From: Areca catechu
Lineage: Eukaryota > Streptophyta > Magnoliopsida > Arecales > Arecaceae
Reading direction: 5' to 3'
NCBI GenBank assembly: GCA_021397845.1
Contig: CM038050.1
Location: forward strand, 109,357,891-109,421,890
DNA length: 64,000 bases
Shown here: one piece after another, positions 25,267 through 36,509 of the stretch
How the letters are laid out: every line of letters begins with the position of its first letter
How positions within the stretch are numbered: the stretch's first letter is position 1
Translations under genes and position numbers: made by a program
Notes under the pieces: generated by a model
What the model saw: the letters and a program-made list of their open reading frames with translations, nothing else
Told to the model about the DNA's origin: nothing
Databases searched by the model: none

Positions 25267-26772
25267 TACAAGTGGGAGTTGTTGGAAATTGTATCCCAAA
25301 GCCAATCGCCTGGATTGTAGGCGGTTATGCTGAGTTTTGTATTTATTTTATGAATTAATAAATTATTATTTTTAGCAGCTCATCACATATTGTATTTCAT
25401 TTTTTTTTTCCTAAAAATGAACTCTTTCCATGTGATGAAGTCCTTAGGGCTACACTGACTTCGATACAGAGAGGATGTATCGACTGGTCTTAAACCCTGT
25501 TCACAACCAAAGGATATATTGTACTGGACGGCAATATATCAAGTATAGGTTGTTGCAGTTCACATCGTTTGGTTGTCCTCTTGACCAAATGAGTGTGGTG
25601 ACACTGATGTGATCTGCAAGTGGGATATATGATATCTCATTGAACGTGACTCCGTGAAGCCCTTTTATGCCAAAGGGATACTCACGATTGGATATGGGTA
25701 TATGTGTCCCTCTGACCTGAGGTCATCACGGTAGCTTGCAAGCAACTCCCTATGCTTTGATGCCGGACTACCCAGATTTTTAATCCGGTGATGGAAGGTT
25801 TCTGGGTACTGGTAAGTACTTGTGGAGCAGTGATGGACCAAGATGGAATTGACCTGTCCGAACAGTTTGGATTGAATGTCTCGCAGTATCTCAATTTAGC
25901 AAATCCTCGGCTGGGGTAGCCCTATTGATGAGTCACTGGGCTTGCGAGGTTGAGACACGTAGTCGACTGACTCAGTCTGGGTAGGCAGCCCAATATCAGT
26001 CATCCTGAGCATTAGAGGTCAAAGGGATGAATTATACAGTAACCATATGCCAGAGGTTCGATAGCATGCTCCCGCATCTTCGACCTATCCGGATGCCGGG
26101 ACCCATTGCTAGATGGTTTCCTGTGCTAGTACTGGAATTGTTCCAGTGCTACCGTTTAGGTTCGAACCTATGAGGTCACACGCCACAGAGGATAACTCTC
26201 TGATCCGGATACCGATTACGATTGGGAATTGTCTCGGTTTTATGGTCACGATATTTTTAAGCACTCTTTTCCCCGTCTTTCCCTTGTCTGCGTCAACCGA
26301 AAATTATTCCGGGCTGACCTAGACTGCACCAGGATTTTTCTGAATCAGTTTTGAACTGATTCGGAGCATGTTTCATCCTCCAATTGGTTGTGAACCAATT
26401 GAATCCAAATTTAATTGGGCTTGAACCGGTTCAATTAGTGTGAACCATAGGGTTTAATAGGATTGAACCTAAATTAATTTGAACCGGTGGTTTTTTCCTT
26501 CCTGTGACCGTTCACACGGTGTTTCGCTAGGATGGAATTCCTAGCATCCTTTTGGCTGAATGTTTTCACCGACTGGGCATCTTTTCCTCCTTCCAAACGG
26601 CTTGCTTAATTTTTTTTTTTATTATGGCTGTTTATTTGGTCTTTAAGCCGCCGGCATCGTTTGGCCTCCCAGCCTTTCCACTTCTCTCTTCCCTTGCTGC
26701 AGCTTATTAATCTTTGCTGTCCCATGGTGAGAAATACAGAGTCGTGACCGTGTGTGAGAGGCTGAAACAAAC

Positions 26773-28594
26773 TGGTGCGGGCACCAGACTCAGAAGAAGA
26801 CTTCAGAGCTCCATCTGGATCTCTGATTAACCTTGCACGAAGAATTAGGGTTTTTGGCTTGTAATAAGGGTTGACTTGATCAACTCAATTTTAGTTTGAG
26901 TCTGTATTACCTACATTTTTTATTTTCTTGAGTCATGTTGACTCAGTAGTGGACTTGGGTTTCAACCTGGGGTGTTAAATTTTTTCCCAAGGCCAAGCAA
27001 GTGGGCGCCACACTCCCAGCCACACTCCCAGCCATACGCCTGAGTCCAGGGGGTGCCACATCTCCATCCAGCAGGCTTTGGTCCCCACACCATAGATAGC
27101 AGCTCCCCTCTTTCATGCGCCAATTGAGGAGAAATCCACCAGGGGTCCTCAAATCATGGGGGCGGCCCAAGACTTCCTAAAAGAACCAAACTATAAAAGG
27201 GAAGAAATTCTCTTGGAGAGGAATTCAAGGAGGTGCCCATTACCTACCAAAAATACTCAAAACAAAGTTAGAAGGAGCCATAACTTGGGGAGAAAGAAAA
27301 GGAGGTATCCAAAAAGGGTTGAGCCATGGAAGGAAGGAGATTTCTCTTGAAAAGAAAGGTTAGGAGGTGCCCTAATCATTCCAACTAAAGCCAGATATAA
27401 AAGGCAACAAATTTTCTCTTGGAGGGCAAGGTTAAGAGGCACCCAAACACTTCCAGATAAGGCCAAGCATAGAAGGAAAAAAATATTTTCTTGGAGGTCA
27501 AGACAAAGAGGCGCCACCCACTTTCCTTTTTGAAGCTTCAATCAACTTTGGAATTAATTGGCCGGCCATATGAGTAGGGATTGATATCCTAATTTGAAGA
27601 TCCCCTCCTTTAGTCCCACATGGGAAGATTTAAAACCCTACTCTCTTGTAAAGCCCTATAAATTAAACCCCTCTTGTAAGTTTAAAAAAAAAAAAATGAA
27701 TGAAACCAATTTTTTTTGTGAGCAAACTTTGTGTTTTCTCTCTTCCGCACTTGCATCCAGGTGTTGAGCTCCGTGAGGGAGTAAATCCGGGTTTCCCAGG
27801 AACCTTGAGGAGGTGTGAGATCTCTAAAACCCAAATCCTAGGTTAGCCACTTCTACTCCAAACCCCTAGCCTCCCACCATCCACTTCAATCCACCAAACC
27901 TTAGCCTATTCTACCTCCCACGGCCTCTCTCTCTCCAAGTCCAGGCTGACCACCAGCATCCAGCTCCAGTCCGGATACTTCAGATCCATAGCCCTTTTCA
28001 GAGGGAGTCGAATCAGCCTTCAAGAGAATCCGGATCTCAGCGACATCAGCCTTCAAGTTCTTCGAACTGGTAAATCCTTCCCTGAGTCTCTGAATCCATC
28101 ACTTATTTTTCTTCTTCCCAGATCTTGAGTTCAGGAGAAGCCGACCCAGCCACGAGACCAGTATTGGAGGATCCATTGCGAAGATAGCCGAATCTGAGGA
28201 TCCAACTATCTGCCCGAGAGAGTTCTTCCACCCAAATTCTGTGAAGATCACTGTCTGGTTGGTAACCCATCTCTCCTCTCTATTTCTGTCCTGTTGAAAG
28301 TTCAGAGCGAAACCCTAGGTCTGGGAGTTTCTCAACCCCCAGCGATCCGTTACTTCTGAACTACTCTGATAACTTAGCTTCTTCTAAATTGTGCTTTCAA
28401 TCCTTACCTAGTTTCCATCAACTTAGTTTAACTTTACTTTTAGTCGAAGCCAATTTCTGAAATATATAAAAAAAAAAAAAATTAATCTTAATTTTACTTC
28501 CGCATATGCTTCTTTGTTCTTTGTTCTGCATCATTTTTGGTATCAGAGCTTCCGTTCTGCATCATTTTGGTATCAGAGCACTCGTTCTGCATCA
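26773..28594 (+). repeat. Solo chromovirus LTR inside the copia-B 3' LTR
   Basis: It starts TGGTGCGGGCACCAGA, ends GTTCTGCATCA and is flanked by CAAAC (26768-26772 and 28595-28599). TATAAATT at 27657-27664 is a likely promoter core. The 1822-base LTR carries two complete primer-binding sequences within its 3' tip. No internal element sequence remains, so LTR-LTR recombination is likely. Confidence 0.92.
28526..28594 (+). repeat. Triplicated LTR tip with two embedded primer-binding sequences
   Basis: CTGCATCA occurs three times, ending at 28533, 28564 and 28594. TGGTATCAGAGC lies between them at 28538-28549 and 28568-28579, a 30-base period. The outermost CATCA forms the actual element end, because the target duplication follows it. 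Confidence 0.9.
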
Positions 28595-29480
28595 CAAACC
28601 TCAGAGAGGTCTTCTTCCTTGGAAAATTTCTTTTCCATTATACCGGTGAATTAGAGGGCTGGGATTTGGTGAGTGATAGGAAGAGAGAACAGCCATTAAT
28701 CCCTATTTTTTCTGGTGCTCAATTTCTGGAAGAAGGAACTCTGTTTTGCTGAAAACATTTTCAAATTTTTAATTTTGTTTCCTTCCTTCTTCCCTCCTAC
28801 CGTTCCAAGTCTTCCGGTGACTCGCATCGCCCTAGAGATGGATCAGAGCAAGCCCCTGGCGTGTTCCCCCTCTGGAGAGTGTTCGATTGAGCATTTCGAA
28901 GCCGGATCAACCTCTTTGCTGCTGTTATTTCGTGCTCTATTTGAGTTGCAGGTTTTCAGGTTGCAAATTTTTTTTGGTACAGTTTTTGGTTGAAAGGAAG
29001 GGCTCCAAACATTGAATAATTATCTCCCCTTTGAAGGAAGCCCAACCAACTAGTTCCCTTGCTTTTGGTGCTGGAAGGGAGATCAAATAGTTGGCAAATT
29101 CCTTTTTGTTTTGCAGTAGCTTTTGGAGAAAAGAAGAAACCCGTTCCGCGTGCTGGAAGTAGAAGACAATAGGAATAAAGTTATTCCTGTTATCCTAGCA
29201 ATTCCAGCTTTATACCAAGGCTATTCTAGGCAAGAATAAGGTATAGTTTCTTGTTTTATTTTTCATGCATGTATAGATCTAGGTTTTTTAAATATTTATA
29301 AATATTACATGCTCTTGTACATGCCTAGTATTGCCTATACATGCATCCAGAATTTGTTAGATCCTGTGCGGAGCAAGTAATTTTCGCTGTGATTTTAAAA
29401 ATTTTTAAAATTCATACCTGCTCCCTGCTTTGCCAGATTAGCGTAGGCACCTGTAACCGCATTCATTCTCTTTGAAAAAG

Positions 29481-30116
29481 TGATTAGAATAAGGAGACTG
29501 GAGTCCTTGTAGGACTTGGACATCAACTCCTTATTGGACTTGGAAAGTTGACATCTCTTGGGCTTGGACTGGTTGACTCCTCTTGGGCTGGGATGCCTAT
29601 CCTTATTGGGCTGGGAGGGGCACCAAGGCTTGGTGGGCTTGGGAGGGTTGCCAGCTTCAAGTGGGCCTTAGGAAGGGCGCCAACTCTTGTAAGCTTGGAA
29701 GGGGTGCCAACATCAAGTGGGCTTGGGCGCCAATTCATGTGGACCTAGGAGACACCAAGGCTGATGGGCTTGGAGGGTGCCAATGCTCATGGGCTAGGAG
29801 GTGCCTAAATGGGGACCAGGGATGGTGCATGAAGCCTACTTCAGGGGGCCTGGTGTCTCTCCTCTTAAACTGACTTGAATGAAAGAAATCAAAACTTACA
29901 GGACTTGATTAAACTCACTTGACTAGAGGACTTGATTAAACTCACTTGACTAGAGGACTCAATTGGACTCAATTGGCTCACTTAATTATAGGACTCAATT
30001 TATTACAGGACTCAAGTGACTCTATAATCAACTAAAAAAATGATTGACTTCACAACACATTTATCAGAGATCCAAATTGGGCTTTACAATCTATGTCCAG
30101 TCTGATGTCCATATCA
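29481..30116 (-). repeat. Gypsy-E 3' LTR, second segment
   Basis: It continues the LTR after copia-B (TGATTAGAATAAGG...) and ends TGATGTCCATATCA. On the minus strand this is the LTR start, TGATATGGACATCAG. It is preceded on that strand by the purine-rich tract at the end of the chromovirus internal region (30117-30135). The small frames at 29548-29873 are LTR sequence. Confidence 0.88.
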
Positions 30117-30539
30117 ATTTTCCCAGGTGGGAGAAACTTGACCTTGTTGAGCAAGGGACAATTAGCTATGGTACTGCTCCAACGGGTCTGGGTTGAGGCA
30201 TTGCAGATCCTCTTAAGTAATCCATGAGTTCTCAGATTCTGGTCGACCTTACCAACGAACCAAGTGACATTGGTAGCCTTTGTTTCGGGTACTAATGGCT
30301 TAGTCATCTAGGATTGGCTCAATCCTTTTCGTTCCCAGGCAAATTGATTGGTGGACACAAGTTATGGGTTCCCTCTCGAAGGAAGGGCCAAGTCCAAAAG
30401 GCTCACTAGGAATCATTGCTGGCTCCCTATACTCAACTAAGTCTAAGATATTGAAGGTTGAGCTAATGCTAAATTTGGGTAGTAATTCAAGCACATAGGC
30501 ATTAGGTCCAACTTTCTTTATCACTTTGAAGGTCCCAGC
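30117..30539 (-). pseudogene. Gypsy-E integrase C-terminus and chromodomain
   Basis: The minus frame 30300-30524 reads KVGPNAYVLELLPKF, ISSTFNILDLVEYREPAMIP and ERIEPILDD-like sequence. The chromodomain core continues below 30300 in another frame. The coding is cut at 30539 by a solo LTR and resumes at 32126 (ARGAG). Confidence 0.84.
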
Positions 30540-32120
30540 TGATGAGGGACCGGATTCTAATATGATGCAGGATAATATACAAGGAATGAAGATGAAGGAA
30601 ATTAGATTAAAGCAAGCAAGTATTTTTGGATTTTTTTATGGTTTTGATTCTCGAAACTAGCCTAGATTTGGTTAGGGTTATCCTGTATCAATTAGCATCC
30701 TACCTACATGCTAGTTCAATCAAAAAGAAAAGAAAATCAGGATCCTAGGTCTAAGAATGCCTATTAGGAGCATGTTCACCTTCAAGAAATCAGATAAAAA
30801 GATATGGGAATTAGGTTTAACATACCAAGCAATGATTTCTAGTTACTGTAGAAGAGATCACTCTGCTCAGATCGGTGCCTGGATGATCCAATCACTTTCC
30901 CGCAGATCCACCAGCTTTTAATTAGCTTCGTTCAAGGGCAAAGAAGAATTCATCTGAAGAACGTAGCACTGGAGGGATCCTGCAAATGTCAGGGGTTAGT
31001 GTCATGGATGATAGGAAAAATATAAAACTGGAAGAAGATGGAAGAGGGAAGAGAGGGGCTATTGGAGAGGCTGGCGGTCTGCTTGAGAAGATGGATGCCT
31101 GGTCTTGGATGAGGGTGGCCTGGTAGCAAGGAGGGCATCTTGGCTTGAGGAAGAAGGCTGACAGCTTGGCTTAGAGGAAAGAGAGAGATTAGCAGGGGTG
31201 ACTAGGGTTTGTAAAGCTAGGGCACTCAAATCTCACACACACACTTTCAAAGAACACAATTGCCACAAGAAAATTCACTAGATTTTTAATTCATGAAAAG
31301 AAATTATATTACAAGAGAGGGAGGGGTGGGTTATTTACAGATTCACCCAGGGCCCTTTCCCTATCAAAATTCGATTACATGTTTGCATGAGACAAGGAGT
31401 ACAAGGTTTAACTAGAATTACGAGTACAAAGTTTGATTTAAATTAGGAGGCCTAAATTCTAGTAGGACTTTGACATTGGACTTCTTATCGAACTTGGAAG
31501 CTTTAACTTTTCTCCATGGGCTTGGGTTGGGATGAAATCCTCTTGGGCTACTTTGACTTTTCCACTCCCTGTTGGCCTTGGACTTGGGCTTGGGTGCCAA
31601 CCTTAGTGGACCTGGAATAGGAAGGGTGCTAACTACAAGAATGGGCCTGAGGGGCACCAGCTCCTAATGGGCTTCTAGACTGGGGTGCCTGGAAGAAAGA
31701 ATATTCCCCGGGGTGCCAGGTATCTTCAAATATAGGGGGGCGGCATGGGCTTAGGTGGCATGAAAGGCCTAGGGCGGCTTGAGCAGGGAATAGATGCTAG
31801 GTCTCTAGCCCCTAGGTGAGGCCTGATAAACTCTTAATCTAGGAATTCTCTTCTCTTGTATTTGAAAATTACAGGACTCGAGTAAGCTCACTAAACTTGG
31901 ACAAGTGGACTCACTCAACTTACAAATAGACTCAAATAATAGGACTTAAGGGACTTATGATGTTGAGACAAGGGATTCACTGGACTCAATTGGAATTTTT
32001 GCCTCAACTTATTACAGGATTCATTTGATGGACTTTATTACAGACTTAGCAAAATCGACAAACACTTGACTTAGAGAACAAATTGGTGCTTGAAGTCTGT
32101 CTGATCTGATGTCCTCATCA
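30540..32120 (-). repeat. Solo LTR of the gypsy-E family inserted in gypsy-E
   Basis: On the minus strand it begins TGATGAGGACATCAG and ends in a doubled CATCA. CCAGC flanks both sides (30535-30539 and 32121-32125). It is related to, but clearly diverged from, gypsy-E's own LTRs. The minus strand carries the chromovirus LTR start, so it lies in the same orientation as gypsy-E. Confidence 0.9.
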
Positions 32121-32125
32121 CCAGC

Positions 32126-32354
32126 ACCACGGGCTTGTATCTTTTCAGGCCTAAGCCTAATCATTACATAATCTCCCTCAGCAAACTCTTAGAATCTTTT
32201 TTGGGAATAAACCATGTTTTTATAGTACATTGCTCACATTAATCTTATGGCTAATTTTCTTGTGCAGATCTCTAACATGCTGGGCAAACTACTCATGCTA
32301 ACACCTAATGATCGACTTTGTGTTTTTATTGAAAGATATTTATTAAGTCTTCAA
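32126..32354 (-). pseudogene. Gypsy-E integrase C-terminal segment
   Basis: On the minus strand EFAEGDYVMIRLRPEKIQARGAG-like sequence is visible with stops and a frame change. The upstream part is a degraded helical stretch. It joins the acidic module at about 32355. Confidence 0.75.
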
Positions 32355-33068
32355 TTAAAACTTTGTGCTTGAACCATAGTTTGGTGGATGACATGCAAAT
32401 GAAAATTTTAGATAGACTCCTAGTAAATGCCATAGTATCTTCCAGAAATAGGTGGCAAACCTAACACACTCAAAGAACTGATGCAAACTACTAATCTCAA
32501 CAAAATGTAACAAAGTGGCTTTAGACACATCAGAAGCCTTAGGAAAGGGTAGGAAATAAGAAGAGGATTCATCGACTAGTTCTTGACTCATGGGGATGAC
32601 CTTAAGGTTTGGGCATTGATTTATAGGTAGTAAAAGGTTCACCCTATGGAAGGATAAGTCGGCAATTTCAGGAAAGAGATCTTCAATGGGGACTAAAGGA
32701 GTGAATTCATCCTAAGGGCACCGAATTAAAGAAATCATGTCCTGAATAATTTTTCCTGGTTCTTGAATTTCAGGACTAGGCTCTAATTTGATTCTCTTCT
32801 AGGGTTTCCTCAGGTAAGGTCATCATGGTAGCAGGGTTACACTCCTCATAGTTCTCTTTTAATTGGATTTCTAAAACAGCCTCAGTCTGAGTATTTTCCT
32901 AATCAACTAGTTCTGGGTCTGCCAAAGATATTTTCTCAGGTAAAGCTTTCATAGTAGCAATGTCATGGTTCTCTTTCTCTAACTGTTCTTCTAACACAGC
33001 TTCAATTTGGTCTACCCTACATACTTCCTCTTCAATGTTAGTCTTGGGAACCAATGGGGTAGCATTGA
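32355..33068 (-). pseudogene. Acidic module with YFLPF motif fused to an integrase scrap (gypsy-E)
   Basis: The upstream part holds two versions of an acidic block: EAVLEEQLEKENHDIATMKA and EAVLEIQLKENYEECNPATM. The frame 32355-32642 then reads CPNLKVIPMSQELVDESSS, YFLPFPKA and LHFVEI, followed by RFATYFWKILWHLLGVYLKF, which resembles chromovirus integrase. The order matches gypsy-G and gypsy-F. RT and RNase H are absent. Confidence 0.7.
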
Positions 33069-33069
33069 T

Positions 33070-33400
33070 GGGTTGGCTAAGGGGAACCGGACTGGTGCTT
33101 GGGTTAAGTTCAGGGATACTAATCCTATCGGGTTCGGGTCGACTAAGGGGAACTTGACTAGTACTTGGTTGATAGCTAAGGGTACTAATCCTTTTGGGTT
33201 CGGGTCGACTAAGGAAAACTTATTAGTACTTGGTAGATAGCTAGGGTTACTAATCCTATCAAGTTTGGGTGAACTAAGGAGAACTTGACTAGTTCCAGGC
33301 TGATATCTAAGGGTACTAATCCTATCGAGTTTGGGTCGACTAAGGGGAACTTGACTAGTACCTGGTTGATATCTAGGGTACTAATCCTATTGGGCTTAGG
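33070..33400 (-). repeat. 66-bp tandem array in the gag linker of gypsy-E
   Basis: CTAATCCT begins at 33119, 33185, 33250, 33315 and 33381, so five units of 65-66 bases. Each unit also carries GGTCGACTAAGGGGAACTT or a variant. On the minus strand the repeats encode Ser/Pro-rich runs (PLSRPEPDRIS-like), matching the short SRPSL linker in gypsy-F gag. Confidence 0.85.
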
Positions 33401-33414
33401 TCGATGGGCTATGG

Positions 33415-35158
33415 TGGTGTCGGCACCAGGATCCGACAGAGGCTCCTCAACCCTCTGTGGATCTTAGATTAGGGTTCCCCTTTCTATGAGTCCTGTAATA
33501 AGGCCTTGAGCCTAAAAGAACATTGTTATAATTTCTAGTCAAAGTTGTTTAGTCCTGTACCTTAGCCAATTTGGGTCAAGTAAGGTCTTGAGTCCTGTAT
33601 TTGTTTGAGTCTGAGTTTGGTCTAGGCCCAAGCCCAATTGAAGTCACTCTGGTTTTCTTCACCAACTCAAGTTCTGGTGGGCCAACCCACCCCTTCTACA
33701 TGGGATAATGCCAACTCAGGTGCCACCTTAGCTACCTACGTGGCGCCACATCATCTGCCACTTGGGCATCCAAGAAGGGAAACAAAGTGGCCTCTTCTTG
33801 CTTTCCACACGCCTTGGACAACATCCCCCTCTTCCCTCCCCCACATCACACCTTGTTCCATCTAAAGAGGGCGTTGAAGATCCTAGAAGGAATCAAGCCT
33901 CAAAGCAAGCCTCCTCCCAAGTTTTCTTCCAAAAGTGATCTTGCAAGGAGGGAAGGTCAAAAGACACACTCCCCTATTCAAGCCCTCAACCATGCAACGC
34001 CCCATGGAGTTCTCCCTTGGTCGGCCAAGAATCAATCCTAGAAGATGGCATGAAGAGCCCAAGGGAACACATCCCTCCAAGCAAGCCATGCCCCACTCCT
34101 CTTCCCAAATTAAGTATGCTAAGGAAGGAAGTCAAGGGACCAATCCCCCTCTCCAAGCCTTTGCTCATGCCACGCCCAACTCCAAATATTTGGTCGGCCA
34201 AAGAAATAGGGATGTGGAAAATTTTTGGCGCCACCATGAGTCTTGTATTTTAAATTTCAAAAGGGCCTTGGGTGCCTATTTAAAGGACCCAATCCCTCCC
34301 TTTGTAGAACTAATGAATGAATGAATGGATGAATGAAAATTGAGTGATTGAGTTTGAGTTTCTTCCACCCTCCAACCATTGTCTCTTAGGCTAGGTTCGA
34401 GTGGAATTGCCTTCGTCCCCAGGGACGTTGAGTGGTGTGAGGCCACCTGTCCGTCACCCCAGGGCATCGCGAATCCTTCGTCCTCCAGGACGTCGCGTGG
34501 TGTGAGGCCATATTCCTTCATCCTCCGGGACGTCGCGGGGTGCGAGGCCCCAAGTTATCTCCAACTTCGACTTCAGAATCTAGCCAGACACCGGGCTCGA
34601 AGCCCCTTCCCAACTCCAGTTCAATTCCTTTCTGTACATCTCCGCAGTCCACTGACCTTTCTTTTATTTGCCTACAGGTCCTCCCTGGCATCTCGAGCAT
34701 TGGAGACAGTCAGCTTTGCCATCGTGACCTCCAGACCCAAAACCAGAGCTCCCACAGGTTCAACTGCTCGGGCATCCAGGCCGCATCCGTCGAGTTGAGC
34801 GATCTCTGCACCGGGCGCTTCAGAAGTTTGAGGTTTGCCTTCTCTTTATCTCCTAAGTAGATATTGTAGGTCGAGCTAGTCCTGTCGAGGTTTCTTAATC
34901 CCGGGGTCCTGTTCTTGTTCTTACTTTTAGGGCTTTGAACTGCTAGCGTAAGCTTCCCTTACTGCTCTTCATATTTCTTATCTTTTCTTGTGATCGGGAA
35001 TCGAAACCCTAAACAACGAAGAAGAACAACAAGAAACATAACAAAAAGAAAAAAAATCATCAACCCTAAAACATAAAAAAAAAAAGAATTCCTTTGCACC
35101 GTAAGCATCCTTATTGGCATCCAACATCCCTAGCCCTAACCCCCCTTATCCTACATCA
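33415..35158 (+). repeat. 5' LTR of gypsy-F
   Basis: It begins TGGTGTCGGCACCAGG and ends CCTACATCA. TATTTAAA at 34277-34284 is the probable promoter core. A fourfold run of about 40 bases with GGACGTCGCG...GTGTGAGGCC lies downstream (34409-34551). The 139-residue frame starting at 34379 is inside this LTR. Confidence 0.93.
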
Positions 35159-35204
35159 ATCTTGGTATCAGAGCATTACATCCACATCATTTTGGTATCA
35201 GAGC
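35159..35204 (+). other. Duplicated primer-binding site of gypsy-F
   Basis: TGGTATCAGAGC occurs at 35163-35174 and 35193-35204, 30 bases apart, and each is preceded by an LTR-like ACATCA end. Gypsy-A has one site followed by the same AAGGCTAGGACTAG. Confidence 0.92.
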
Positions 35205-36017
35205 AAGGCTAGGACTAGTGCATTAGTTTCATTTTCTGCATTCTGGTCAGTCCGTATATGGTCTGATCATTGGATTGTTTCTCCCTGTAGAGACATCCAA
35301 ATTTTATGATTTCTATTTGGTTAGATCGCATTCATTTTGAAGTATTTTTTTCTATTTTCTCAGATTTTATTTTAGTTTGTAAAGTTTCTGCAAGCCGAAA
35401 TACTACCTGAGAAAATCTTAGGTCTGAAATTTCAGCTAGCATCTCATTTTGATTCATTCCTCCATCTAGCTTGTTCTTTTTAATTCCTACATTTTGTTTA
35501 GCATTCACCCATCTAAAATACACAAAAAAATAAGAAAAATTTTAAGTCATTTCATTAGTCATTTTTTGTGCATCATTCTCCATAACTTATCTTAAGGGCA
35601 TCAAATTAACATAGGGTCAGGATTTCATTACCTGTCCCTAGCCCAAAAACAACCACCCGACATATCGAACCCTAGCCATTAACTAAAATCGATTAGACGT
35701 TTAATCTGCTCTAGTGAGCTAGGGACACCCACAAAGTCGGGTTGACCCAAGTGCCGAGCCAAGCTAGATTACTTGTTGGTGTGTACTTGAGTAGCTGGTG
35801 TCTAGGCAAGTGGTTCAGGGACTGGATCCCGAAGGGAAGTGGGTTGGTTCGCTTACCTGGCCAATTTCTAATTGGTGTCTAGGAAAGCAAAGAGGAACCT
35901 CCACTAACCTTACACTTACCTGGCCAGGTGCCAAGTTACTGCTTTCAGGTTCATCTTCTTGACTTTACATTTGGAGAGATCTCCTAGGTCTAGCAAACCA
36001 TAGCATCATTTTGTTAT
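35205..36017 (+). other. Gypsy-F untranslated leader
   Basis: No gene is supported. It is closely similar to 48201-49022 of gypsy-A and contains the bulged-stem module at 35795-35927. Confidence 0.85.
35795..35927 (+). promoter_or_regulatory. Leader bulged-stem RNA module (gypsy-F)
   Basis: Outer stem: CTGG-TGT-CTAGGCAAG (35795-35810) with CTTACCTGGCCAG (35915-35927), 12 pairs and one mismatch. Inner hairpin: GCTTACCTGGCCAATT (35851-35866), loop TCT, AATTGG-TGT-CTAGGAAAGC (35870-35888). Both stems have the same UGU bulge. It lies about 600 bases after the primer site and 90 bases before gag. Confidence 0.75.
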
Positions 36018-36509
36018 ATGTGCACTAGATCAGGAACCTATTTTCACCCACCTTCTCCACCTCCTACTGAAGCCATGGACCAACTTCGAGCTGACATTGG
36101 AGCCCTAACTCAATCCCTAACTCAATCCATGACTCATTTAAGCAACCAGTTGACTAATAGAGTTGATCAAATAGAGGCCAGACTAGGACCCATAGAGGAA
36201 GCCGCTAGGCTCCGTGAGCATTTCCAGAGAGCTCCCGCCTACAGAAGACCTGAGCCCTTTAGGAACCAGAGCCATATCCCCGGATCCACCCAAGGTTATA
36301 GCCAGGCTTACCCAAGTCGACCAAGCTTGAACATATCTGACCCCAGTCGACCAAGCCTAGCCTGACCCAGTCCTAGTCTTCCCAGTCTGAATCGACCCCA
36401 ATACAGTAGAGAGGACAAGGGTAAGGTTATTGAAGTCTAGGGGAGACCCGATCCCCAAGGTAACAGCTATAGGTGCCATAAACCTGAGCATTTTCCTAGT
36501 CAGTGCACC
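36018..36509 (+). pseudogene. gag: Gypsy-F gag, capsid core deleted
   Basis: ATG at 36018 begins MCTRSGTYFHPPSPPP. The N-terminal helix MDQLRADIGALTQSL is followed by IEEAAR, which joins straight to LREHFQRAPAYRRPEP. In gypsy-A about 220 residues of capsid lie between these blocks. The break falls in GCTAGG, found at both ends in relatives. A linker with SRPSL repeats ends at TGA 36363. The zinc knuckle (36462-36509) reads SYRCHKPEHFPSQC, with its first Cys lost. Confidence 0.87.

Larger units (their letters stand above)
17400..29475 (+). mobile_element. Copia-B: near full-length Ty1/copia element
   Basis: Both LTRs, primer site, leader, gag, pol and polypurine tract are present. AAAAG flanks it (17395-17399 and 29476-29480). 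The empty site survives in gypsy-E's other LTR, where GGACAAAAGTGATTAGAATA (about 42488-42507) runs on without interruption. The element is about 10.25 kb without the solo LTR nested in its 3' LTR. Confidence 0.94.
25270..29475 (+). repeat. Polypurine tract and 3' LTR of copia-B, split by a solo LTR
   Basis: The tract AAGTGGGAGT (25270-25279) primes plus-strand DNA. The LTR then runs 25280-26772 and resumes at 28600-29475; its last bases are GA instead of CA. The interruption is a solo gypsy LTR with its own CAAAC duplication. Confidence 0.92.

Noticed and set aside
27660..27720. Poly-A runs as evidence of LINE or processed-pseudogene insertion
   Set aside because: The A-runs at 27685, 28468, 35080 and 39535 lie inside LTRs at the same relative places in several copies, with no target duplications around them.
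34379..34798. 139-residue plus-strand frame and similar frames at 38870, 47584 and 60099
   Set aside because: They recur at the same place in each LTR of the gypsy-A/F family, overlap frames on both strands, and show no protein-like domain. They are LTR sequence, GC-rich and so low in stops.
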